Shown here in pieces: positions 28,901 through 39,000 of a stretch of DNA of 64,000 nucleotides. Position numbers and translations under genes: made by a program. The stretch is taken from NCBI RefSeq assembly GCF_009707955.1, contig NZ_WMDQ01000011.1, forward strand, positions 62,001 to 126,000, given 5' to 3'. The notes below the pieces were generated by a model that did not search any database, was not told the DNA's origin, and saw only the letters and a list, made by a program, of their open reading frames with translations. Each line of letters begins with the position of its first letter. The first letter of the stretch is position 1. Source of the stretch: Flavobacterium sp. LC2016-13. Its GTDB lineage: Bacteria; Bacteroidota; Bacteroidia; Flavobacteriales; Flavobacteriaceae.

Positions 28901-31900
28901 AATACTACACTGATCGATAGCTTGCTCTGCAGTTGACGAATCATCATCAACCTTTGATATACTTATTATTCCATTAATCTCTATCCCTAATAAAACCAAC
29001 TGTTTAAATAAACGATCAAAGTCAGCTGGTTCATGAAAATTTAAGCCAAATTCTCTGCTTGATTTTTCTTCATAATTGTCTTGATGCTTGACAATTATTT
29101 GTTGTTCTAGAGGCAGAGTATCACTATTTATAACTTTTGTATTTTCTATGGAAGGAACAAATATTACCAAATTACCGCTTACTGAGTTCTCCGTTAATTT
29201 ATACTTCTCCCAATTTTGATTAAAATAAACAACATCATTATGTTCTGAAATAATCTTATTTTGCTTATCTGTTAGATTTTTCTTATCTATAATTAAACAT
29301 TCATATCCAACAATATGAAGTACGATTTCATTATGAATATTGAATATTGAAATATCATAAAATTGCTTTTTGTTTAATTCAGCCTTTTTTTGGACTACTA
29401 TGGTATTCTCTTCAGTTGGATCATTAAAAAGTTCAACCGAATCAAATCCGACCGGAACCCCGCCTGAGTTCTGAAGAAAATCAACCCCTAAAGTAGTTTG
29501 TAACGCAACGTCTAAAAGTTGTGGTATAAAGGGATTAGTTCGATTTTCTTTTATTAATTCAAGTGGGATTCGAACTCTTCCTCTAGCTTCTAATTTCGTT
29601 CCAGACAATTGCTCTATCAATTGAAAAGAGGAACCATACTGCATTCCATTATCGAAGAAACTCTGATAAACTTCTTTTGAATTAAGGCTTAAATCAAAAG
29701 AAACTTCATTTTTACTAATTTGAGTTTTCGTTACATTTGATTTTAATAATTTCCCTTTGCAATACACTATTTTTTCATCTAGGGAATCTGAAATACTAAA
29801 ACTGACAATCCCATCCAATTCTTTTATAAATACTCGTAAACAGAATGGACTACCAACCAAAGTAAGGGATCGTACAAGCTTAACATTTTTAACCATTGGA
29901 AAAACCTCTATTCCTAAAGCCTGTTTACCTGCCTGAATTGCCATAGCAATATATCCAGCACCCGGAAAAACAGAATTACCCTGAAATTTGTGATGCCCTA
30001 TTACGTTTTCCTTTCCAGAAAAGTTAAATTCAAATACTACATTTTCTACTGTAGAGACATTTTTACATGCAAATGGGTTACTAGCATTCTCAGATTGCTT
30101 AAATGATTGCTCTGCAACATTAATCCAATAGGGTTTGCGATCAAATGGATATGGTGGTAGTGAAACTGTTAATCCATTAGTACACTCTTTTTCACTCCAG
30201 TCAACATCCTGACCATTCACCCAAGATCTAGCAAGTGTTTTTATTTCATTTCCAATGTCTTCATTGGAAGTTGAAAGTGATTCACCCGTAAAGATATTAG
30301 CTGAAATTTGTCCATTCAAAAATACTTCGGAAGCACTTATTAATTCCGTTAAATTTGAACAAACAATAGCCAATCGACAATTCATTGCTTTTCTCCCTTG
30401 TTGTAAAGTATAAATTACATCGTTGAAATTAATAGTATTTTTTTCAAGACGAATATGACTAATTATCGTGTCAAGGTATTTTTCCAGAGTACGATAATTC
30501 TTTGCGCTAAGCACAAATATCTCTTCTTTTGTTTGGTTTTGCAGGAAAGGTTTTTTTTCAGGTGCCTGTTCTAAAATAACATGAACATTCGTTCCCCCTG
30601 CGCCAAACGAACTTACTCCAGCGATACGCGAAAGTTCTCCTTTTGGATTAAGAGAGGGTTGCCAATTTTGTAGTTTGGTAGCAATCTCGATATCATTATT
30701 ACCAAAATCGATCTGCTTATTAAGTTGATCAGCATGAATTGAGGGCGCTATTTTTCCGTGTTTGAATTGTTGAAGTACCTTGGCTACCCCTGCAATACCA
30801 GAGGCACTTTCTAAATGTCCAATATTAGATTTTACTGACCCTACCAAAAGTGGATTAGCTCGATCTTTGAAAACCTTTAACAGTGCATTTATTTCTATTG
30901 GATCTCCAAGAGATGTTCCTGTACCATGAGCCTCAATATAACTAATTTGTTCTGGTAAAACATTTGCTTTGGCAAGACTTTCACGAATTACAGCTTCTTG
31001 AGCATTGGGATTTGGAACCGAGTAACCAGCGCTTTTTCCACCATGATTTACGGCACTACCTTTAATTACTCCATAAATATGATCACCCTGCTTTATCGCA
31101 TCTGTTAAAGATTTAATCAGTATACATCCAACTCCCTCTCCAGGTACATATCCATCTGCATGTTCTGAAAAACTGTAATTTTTATCCCCTGGTGATATCA
31201 TACCAAACTGGCTGAGAAAAACATATTTTGATGGATGAGTTGCCAGATTAACACCACCTGCCAAAGCCCATTTACAGCTACCGCTTTTAATTTCCTCGCA
31301 TGCCCTATGAATAGCCAGTAAAGAAGAGGAACATGCAGAATCAACCACATAGCTTGGGCCTTTGAAATCGAAAAAATGAGATACTCTATTGGCAATTGAG
31401 AAGGTGAAAGGTGAAGATATTTCATAATTTTTACCAACACTCTGCTCTAAAGCATTCCAGCCGTATGTATTCCACATTACACCAACAAAAACTCCAATTT
31501 TATTTTCATGTTCATTCATTAATGACTTATACTTGCTTCCAGTATAACCAGCATCATCCATCGTAGCATAAGCCATTTCTAAAAAACAACGTTCCTGAGG
31601 ATCAATTCTCTCGGCTTCCCTTCCAGACAATTTGAAAAATAAAGGATCAAATAAGTCTATATCTTTAACAAATCCTCCTGATTGGCTATTGGTCTTATAA
31701 ATATTTTTTCGTTGGTTAGAATAGAATTCCGTATGATCCCAACGATTCAGAGGAATAGACTCAATGCAGTTTTTTCCTTTTTCGAGGTTTTCCCAGAATT
31801 GATTCATATTTTCTGATTGAGGAAAACGACCTTGCAACCCCACTATTGCAAAATTATCGCTATCGGAATCCGTCACTAACGTTTGATTATTCTTAGTAAA

Positions 31901-33094
31901 CTCAATATTCTTTTCTACATCTATAGGCTTAGGCGCTTTTATAATTGGTAATTCAATATCAAGAATATATTGCTCCTTATAATTATCATAAAGATAATCT
32001 ACCAGTTCACCTATTGTTGGGTACTCAAACAAAAGTGTAGGATAAATTTTTGTTTGAACCTTACTTTCCAATGCCTCTCCTATAGACATTAAAGCGTTTG
32101 AATCAAGACCGAGGTCATAAAACCCAACGTCTGACTTCAAATTATCAATAGGGATTTTATATGAAACATGAAGTAATTTAATGAAATCTCTTTTTATTAA
32201 ATCTAGAGTAATATGACCATTCTCTATATTTTGAGGAATAATATTAATTTCTTGTTTTTTTCCATTAAAATCTATCTGATTCCTGATAATTTTTCCTTTC
32301 AGATTTTTGATCGTTGCTATACTGACTCCGAATTCATCGTATATTTCGATGCTATTGGTCACAATATCTTTTACTTTAATAATTTCCTCATCAAGCCTCT
32401 TAGCTACAACAAAAATTTTACGTGGTAAAGGAATTCCCATGGTAAATTCCTCAATAACAATTGGTAAAAGTGGTTTTGATAATTTAGAAACATCGAAGGT
32501 AACCAATCCAACGAGTGTTGCAGCATCCATTAAGCACGGATTTGCAACATATCTGTTGTTTGCCCCATGTAATTCAGATACTGTCAACTCTGCAAAAACT
32601 TTATCCTTTGTTTTATGAAGGAATCCTTGGGCACGCATATAATTACCATGCTGAATTTTAAATTTTTCAGCTATTGAATAAATTTCAGTTAATGGTATAG
32701 ATCCAATTTTATTTAATTGTAACTCTTCAAGATCAAGATCAGGTAATGGTTCAAATGATCTAGCTATAATTTCTGCTTCAAAATGCTTTATTGAGTTGTC
32801 TTCATCATTAGGAATACAACTTTCGATTGTAACAGACATGCCATTTTCGCTTCTGTTCAATTTCATTGTTAATACGCGGTCGAAATCATTAATTAACCTC
32901 AAAGGCTGCTTAAAGGTAATATGTCGTATTCTAAAATTAGATACTTCATATTTAGCGTTTTCTAATACACGATATATAAAGTCAAGATAAACAACACCTG
33001 GAAGGATAGAAATACTGTCTACTTTATGATCCCTTAAAATAGGGTTATTCTTGTCAATTCTGATCTGAAAGTTTTTATTTACTAATTGCTCCAT
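25928..33094 (-). CDS. Trans-AT PKS protein D: DH-ACP-KS8-DH-KR-ACP-KS9-[dock]
   Basis: 2388 residues. It opens directly with a DH (1-270; DHKVDSISILPG keeps His and Pro but has Ser for Gly; second motif LMDAATL lacks Q/H) and has no N-terminal two-helix tail. Then ACP (LGLDSNA, about 331), KS8 (413-845; active site DSACSSS rather than DTACSSS; EAHGTGT; SVKSNIGH), DH (1015-1290; HHKFQGNSVFP, LLDVALQ, complete), KR (GGTGGIG about 1527; GQADYAVANC), ACP (YGLDSIL, about 1820), KS9 (1904-2330; opens VVAMASRFP instead of the usual IGM; NNDGKTMG type) and a docking pair (GKLSEEDALEKINEL). The first DH-ACP completes the module begun by KS7 of protein C, probably dehydrating its hydroxyl. It starts 4 nt after gene C. 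Confidence 0.92.
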   Translation of the reverse strand: MEQLVNKNFQIRIDKNNPILRDHKVDSISILPGVVYLDFIYRVLENAKYEVSNFRIRHITFKQPLRLINDFDRVLTMKLNRSENGMSVTIESCIPNDEDNSIKHFEAEIIARSFEPLPDLDLEELQLNKIGSIPLTEIYSIAEKFKIQHGNYMRAQGFLHKTKDKVFAELTVSELHGANNRYVANPCLMDAATLVGLVTFDVSKLSKPLLPIVIEEFTMGIPLPRKIFVVAKRLDEEIIKVKDIVTNSIEIYDEFGVSIATIKNLKGKIIRNQIDFNGKKQEINIIPQNIENGHITLDLIKRDFIKLLHVSYKIPIDNLKSDVGFYDLGLDSNALMSIGEALESKVQTKIYPTLLFEYPTIGELVDYLYDNYKEQYILDIELPIIKAPKPIDVEKNIEFTKNNQTLVTDSDSDNFAIVGLQGRFPQSENMNQFWENLEKGKNCIESIPLNRWDHTEFYSNQRKNIYKTNSQSGGFVKDIDLFDPLFFKLSGREAERIDPQERCFLEMAYATMDDAGYTGSKYKSLMNEHENKIGVFVGVMWNTYGWNALEQSVGKNYEISSPFTFSIANRVSHFFDFKGPSYVVDSACSSSLLAIHRACEEIKSGSCKWALAGGVNLATHPSKYVFLSQFGMISPGDKNYSFSEHADGYVPGEGVGCILIKSLTDAIKQGDHIYGVIKGSAVNHGGKSAGYSVPNPNAQEAVIRESLAKANVLPEQISYIEAHGTGTSLGDPIEINALLKVFKDRANPLLVGSVKSNIGHLESASGIAGVAKVLQQFKHGKIAPSIHADQLNKQIDFGNNDIEIATKLQNWQPSLNPKGELSRIAGVSSFGAGGTNVHVILEQAPEKKPFLQNQTKEEIFVLSAKNYRTLEKYLDTIISHIRLEKNTINFNDVIYTLQQGRKAMNCRLAIVCSNLTELISASEVFLNGQISANIFTGESLSTSNEDIGNEIKTLARSWVNGQDVDWSEKECTNGLTVSLPPYPFDRKPYWINVAEQSFKQSENASNPFACKNVSTVENVVFEFNFSGKENVIGHHKFQGNSVFPGAGYIAMAIQAGKQALGIEVFPMVKNVKLVRSLTLVGSPFCLRVFIKELDGIVSFSISDSLDEKIVYCKGKLLKSNVTKTQISKNEVSFDLSLNSKEVYQSFFDNGMQYGSSFQLIEQLSGTKLEARGRVRIPLELIKENRTNPFIPQLLDVALQTTLGVDFLQNSGGVPVGFDSVELFNDPTEENTIVVQKKAELNKKQFYDISIFNIHNEIVLHIVGYECLIIDKKNLTDKQNKIISEHNDVVYFNQNWEKYKLTENSVSGNLVIFVPSIENTKVINSDTLPLEQQIIVKHQDNYEEKSSREFGLNFHEPADFDRLFKQLVLLGIEINGIISISKVDDDSSTAEQAIDQCSIEELVWNSTFGLRLCQAINRNRVKTCKNLLWVGSTSSNYAEPMQEAMMGMFRSFEIELPGIFFRGLWIDNLRSDGISIRQAENVIKSEAKYIKIKSGVSFAPRIVEDNFSSKTSERIVEKGIYLITGGTGGIGKLIALFLAEKYQAKLILVGRKLITSEINVFLELIESLGGEATYYSCDISRTQDLKEVINEVEKRYQKINGIIHSAGLVKDSMLTKKEPEDMSKVFEPKVQGLLNLDQLTKHLNIDWLVLCSSVSGVFGNIGQADYAVANCFMDNFALSRNIAQSEGKRNGTTISINWPYWKEGGMRISSQQSDRLERIIGMKPLETLEGIGVFLDALKMNIPHTIVFKGDKLIYLENVISRFQSFNLEKQFDNELYKHASVVEPDSNKRLLKDLKIRLNSILAAALKVELDDIDYDTVLEEYGLDSILMTQILDEMELELGFTIEPGALLENPTINLFADYLLENYREICFTSENENQKERKEKISAIEDDALNSGDKESEDDEYAVVAMASRFPKSPNIEKYWENLCKGDSLVDKIGDDRMDIDEFFDPKVQTHGKSYSKWAGMIEGVDLFDNGFFNISEDDALVMDPQQRILMELTQHLFDHGGFNMDELNNQNVGVFIGGGANNYYENAEAFLTPEQSKKLVINKIPSMISARLSSYYNLKGPALTIDTACSSSLVALHQACKSLKENECKMAIAGGVFLPIDKHLMISFSNSKVLAKDGKCKVFDKSADGIVLGEGAGLVMIKRLKEAINDGDQIFGVIKGSAVNNDGKTMGITAPNMKAQEDVIREAIKDAKIIPSTIGYLEAHGTGTLLGDPIEIKAAANVYGEHTDEKGFCKVGSVKSNMGHLLTAAGVSGVIKVLLSLHHKIIVPTLNCDLPHPRFGFGKNPFELSRELQPWKEKNHPRRAAISSFGFSGTNCHVILEEMDSSYKPSRQSLDLTKFDRKRFWLGKTVVHSSEIEVENILNGIFSGKLSEEDALEKINELM

Positions 33095-33098
33095 AATT

Positions 33099-36000
33099 CT
33101 ATTTCAAATCGTTAATTAATTCTTTTATACTAAAAAAACTTTCCATATTAATTTCTTCAACTTCAGGTTCAGTAATAATGTTTGCAGGTTCAATCTCTTC
33201 TATGACAGAATATTTATCAATAAAATCATACCAAAGCCTTTTTTTATCCCATTTTGGTGGAGATAAAGATGTTCTAACCTTATTATAATTTAAATGATCT
33301 TTATCTCTAAATTCTGAAATAATTACATGAGCGTTTGTCCCTCCAAAGCCAAATGAACTTATACCAGCCCTTTGCACTGGTGTATCATTTGAATTCCATG
33401 ACTGAACTTTTTGCTGAATATAGAAGGGAGAATTTTCAAAATCGAATCTAGGATTAGGAAATTCTGCATTGAGTGTAGGCACCCATTTCTGATTCTTAAG
33501 ACATAAAGACATTTTTATAAAACTTGCAATTCCAGCTCCACATAACAAATGCCCAATATTAGTTTTTACTGTACTCACTCCGCAAAATTGTCGTTTTTCT
33601 GTTTCAAAAGCATATGTTAAAGATTTTAATTCTATTGGATCTCCTATACTTGTACCAGTGCCATGCGCTTCTATATGATTTATATCAATCCCCTTCAGGT
33701 TATTCTTGGCCATTGCCGTTTTAATGACATCTGTTTGGGCTACGTGATTTGGTGTTGTTATTCCCATCGTCTTACCATCATTATTGGTGGCAGTACCATC
33801 GATTACTGCATAAATGTTATCACCATCTTTAATTGCATCAGACATTTTTTTAAGAATTACACAACCAGCTCCTTCTCCTGGAACAAATCCGTTTGCCCGT
33901 TTATCAAAAGCATATGATTTATCAGATTTAGATATGACATTCGCCTTGCTTAAAAGCAGGTATGGAGTTTCATCAAGTAATAAATCTACTCCACCAGCAA
34001 TTGCCCAATCACATTCACCTGTGGAAATACTCTGTACTGCAAGATGTAAACTAACTAGTGAAGATGAACAAGCAGTATCTACTACCAAAGCTGGTCCTTT
34101 TAAATTAAAAAAATGTGCTACATGCGCAGCTATCATATTCTGTCCCAACCCAATAATCGTATTGGCAGATATCTTGTCAGGTTTGTAACTTGATTTTCTT
34201 GCTCCTATAAATACTCCAATATTGCGTTTACTTATTTCGTCTGCTGTATACCCACTATCACTTAAAGCTTCTGTACATTGTTCTAATATTAAACGGGCCG
34301 CTGGATCTACTTCTCTGGCTAATTCCTCAGACATATTAAAATAATGATTATCGAAATATTCAACGCCATTGATAAAGCCCCCCCAGCAACTATCACTTTT
34401 ATCAGATTGACTAACTTCAGAATACCACTTTTCTTTTTCCCATCGTTCCGGCAAAACTTCAGAAATTAAACTTTCATTATTAATTAAACTTTCCCAAAAT
34501 TCCTGCTGATTGTTAGCTGAAGCAAATTTACATGACAGACCAACGACAGCTATTTTATTATCCTCAGAATTTAAATTTTCCTCGTTTAAAAAATCTTTCT
34601 TCATTTTCGGTTTAGAAGAGATAAATACTCGATAATCAAAATATCCTTCCATATCCATCACTTCTGGATATAATTTTGAGAATTCCATTCCTGCTTTCTG
34701 AATAAATATTTTCCAATTTTCTATATTAATCAATGGTGAGTGCTCTATTCTTTTTTGATTATCTTCAAATTTCCACCAGCCCTCCAGCAAACCAAACGTA
34801 TAGGTTGACAAGCTGCTATACTTTACTAATTCCAAAACATAAAATCGCCCTCCTGGCATTAATAATTCATTTACATTTCCAAGAGTATTGGTTATGCTAG
34901 TAGTAGCATGTAAAACATTTGACGCAATTACAATATCAAACATTTCGTAGTCCAATCCTTGTTTTAATCCTGAACTTTCAACATCAAATATTTTATAAAT
35001 GACATTCGGAAATTCTTTTTGAAGTTTTCTCTCAGCATTCTTAAGAAATGATAATGAAACATCCGTAAAATAATATTCAATAGTTTTATCAACTGATTTT
35101 AATTGTTCCAATACAGGATAACTTGTACTTCCTGTACCTGCTCCAATTTCCAAAATTCTAATTGCATCGTCTCCCTTTTTTTGTTGAATGTATCCGCTTA
35201 TTGAGTTACCAATTTGACCATTCAATTCTTTAAGTTGCGGATCCTCTGAATATACTTTCTGCAATTCCAATAGGTCGCCACTCTGAAACACAACAGCAAC
35301 TGGGTCTATTTCTCCTTTCAAAATCTTAGGATAAGCCGAAATACAGCGGGTCACAAAATTAATATGGGGTTCCATTAAAACACTAGCACTTTTTAACTTA
35401 AGTTTTGTTCTTTCCAGATAGTTATCTGTCGAAATTTCTGATTTAAAAAATGTAATAATGTTCTCATCCATTTTTATTACGTCTTTCTTTTCGAGAATAT
35501 CTAAAAAAGCATCAAATAATGGATTAAAAACTGACTTGATTCCCAATCTTGATTGGAAATCATTCTTACTCATTGATCCACTTTCCCCAAATCTATTGTC
35601 CAGTTGATAAAATGCCTTTTTTAACAATTCAAAGGCATATGATTCAATGGCTTCTCCAAAATCTTTAATATCCATTGATGCAATTTCGGATTCACTTACT
35701 AAAAGTTCCACATCATTTATATTGTTTGATTCTGAATCTGTTATACTTTTTATTTTATGCAAAAACTCTGCTGACAAATAGCCAATAAGCTGACTTAGTG
35801 TATCATTATCGAGCAAAATGGATGGATCGATTGGATGTTTTACCAGCGCTTCTATTTTAGACACCATTTCCGCCAATAAAATAGAGTCTACTCCGTAATC
35901 TGCAAAATTTCTATCGAAATCTATTTGCTCATCATCTAGATTTAAAGTGTCTTTTAGAATTTTCGTTACTGCATCTTCAAACTTCCTTTTCTGACTAATT

Positions 36001-39000
36001 TCATCCTTCCAATAATTATCTTTAATAACTTTTGAGGAAATTGTCATCTTGCAGTTATCGATAATTGAAGATGATAAAGTCAGAGAACTTTCGAGCTCAA
36101 AATTATCATAACTGTATTCAATCAAAGATTTGATAATAACTTCTCTGCTAATTAAATCAATTCCTAATTCCTCCAGAGGCACACTAATATCAATATCGCT
36201 TTCCTGAACTTCTAGTATCTCAGCAACAATAGAAACAAGATATTTCATTTTAATCTTGTCATAAATCCTTTCATCTTTTGAAACTGACTGTGAATTAACC
36301 AATTCTATTTCAATTTTTGAAAATGGTTGTACTGTAAGCCATTTATCTGCCGGTATCAATATGTTTTCCATTTCTGCGGCAAATACAACAGCTTCTGAAC
36401 TGGACATCGCTTTTTCAAGTAAATCAAATCCAGTGTCATTATCAAAAGCTTGGAATCCAAATTTATAGTAGAATTCTCCTTTAATCGCTCCACTTCCCGA
36501 GGCTCTCCATGAAGTCCAATTAACTGATAAATAACGTGTTCCATTTGCATTTTGCTTTGATTTAACAAAGTAATCCATAAATTCATTAGCTCCTGCATAT
36601 TCTGATGCCCCCACTCCCAGTACAGGAATAACCGAAGAAGACGAGAACAACACTACGAATTTAGGTTTCAAAGGTGCCAACAAACGGTCGAGGTTAATTA
36701 ATCCACTTACCTTTGGTTCAAAAACCTCAATAACTTTACCAATTGTTTTATTTATAAATGCGGGTTCATCATAATTTGCCTTTCCAGCACAATGCATACA
36801 TCCACCCAATGTTCCCCACCTCAAACTTAACTTATCAAGAACATTTCCAAATCGGTGAGTATCCACTAAAGAACCATTGTAAACTTCAAATTCTACATTT
36901 TTACTCTGATAATCTAATAATAAAGAAATCTTTTTTATAATTTCATCTGGATATTTATCCGGGGAATTCATAATTCGTGACCACTGCTGAACTTCAGGTA
37001 AAGCACCTGTTCCTGTTAGCAGTATTTTTCTCGCTCCTTTTTCTATCAAATATTTAACCAGAGATAACCCTATACCACTAGTTCCTCCAGTTATAATATA
37101 GAAATATTCGCTACTAATTTCAATTTCATGTCGTTTTATTTCTGACTTTAAGGGAACTTTTTCAAAACCAGAAATTAATCTAGTTCCATTTCGATAACAG
37201 ATTTCTGTGTAACCATCATTTGAATGAAATTCTGACTTAGCAATATTAATTGCTTCAGTACATGAAGAAGTGGATATATCAATTACTTTTGACTCAATTT
37301 TCTTATATTCAGCTCCTATTGCCTTAACAGTTCCAATCAGCATAGCGCCTCGAACATGAGATAAACTTACTTCACAAATTAGCAATTCTCTAGTGAAATA
37401 ATGGAGTTTCATACCTTTTAATCTATTTTCTCTTACTAGTATCTGGAACAATTGGAATTTACACATTGCCCCATCATAATCACTAACAGTTTCCTCTGTT
37501 TCTAGATTAGAAAGATCTATAAGATGTTCTGTATTTTGAATTGAATTAACAACATTTTTAAAAAATTGATGGTCAAAATTTTGTATATCTATGACTATTG
37601 CTTTACCCACACTTAAGATTAAATTTTCAAAACCAAGAATTACAAAGAGAAAATTTTCAAATTGATTTTCAACTAAATCAAATTCATTATTATATTGATT
37701 TTCAGTCAATACAACAAGAGTAGTCCCACTTACATCTCTTTTACTATTGAAATCTAATTCTTTTGTCCACCAATTTTTTCTAAACAAGTGATTCAATTTA
37801 CTCAACTCTTTTTCTCTTTTAGATTCATTGGGAGTTTCGATATCTGAAAACCAATATTTCTTAAGTTTAAAAGGATGAACAGGTAAAGATACTCTCTGAG
37901 GTGGAATAGAATATAAGCTTTTCCAATCTACTTTATTCCCTTGAGTCCAATAAGCAATAAGACATTTGAGATCACCTTGTTCAAGTCCTTCCAAATATTG
38001 TCCTTTATTAATTGATTGCTCAATAATTGAACTTTCCCCTCTTTTCTCTATAAATTCGATAAGTTGAATAATTAAATCATCTCTATTTGAACCAATAAAT
38101 CCAATTCTTGCAGCAAGATTCTTTCTTCCCGTTTGAAGTGTATAAGCAATTTGCTCCAATGAAAAGGAATTTCGCTCGACATGATTCAATAAACTCTGAA
38201 CTTTTTCGATCAGCTGTTTTTCATCTTCTGCAGAAATTATCCAGGCAACTGAACCATTTTCTTGATGGCTGGAATCTGAAACATTTTTGTTTTTTTCGAT
38301 ATATTCTTCAATAATTATATGAGCATTACTTCCTCCTGCACCAAATGAACTTAATCCTGCTGTTAATGGATAATTGTTACCTTGCGAATCCTCATTTCGT
38401 AACCACGGCTGTAACTTTTGATTTAAATAAAACTCTGACTCTTCAAAATTAATTCCCGGATTGATCCTTTCTGCATGAATTGAAGGCACAAGCATCTGAT
38501 TCTTAATTTGAAGAATAACTTTCATTAGGCCCGCCATTCCAGAGGCTGCTTCTAAATGACCTAGATTTGATTTTACTGAACCAATAGCACATTTTTGATT
38601 TGGTAAATTATACCCTTCAAGAGCGCGTCGAAGCCCATTTATTTCAATTGGATCTCCTAAGGATGTACCTGTTCCGTGTGCTTCAATATACCCTAAGGCA
38701 GCAGGATCAATTCCAGATTTCTCAATAACATTGCGAATAAGGGTGCCTTGTTTTGTGGGATTCGGAACTGTATAACCAGTAGTTTTACCACCGTGATTTA
38801 TACCACTCGCCCTGATTACGCCATAAATACTGTCACCATCGGATGTAGCCTGAGATAATCTTTTTAAAACAACAACACCAACTCCTTCACTCGGAACATA
38901 TCCTTCACCTCCCTCACCGAAACTATTACATCTTCCATTTGGTGATAGAAAACCTCGTTCTTTTAATACTATATGATTTATTGGGTGTAACGCCAAATTA

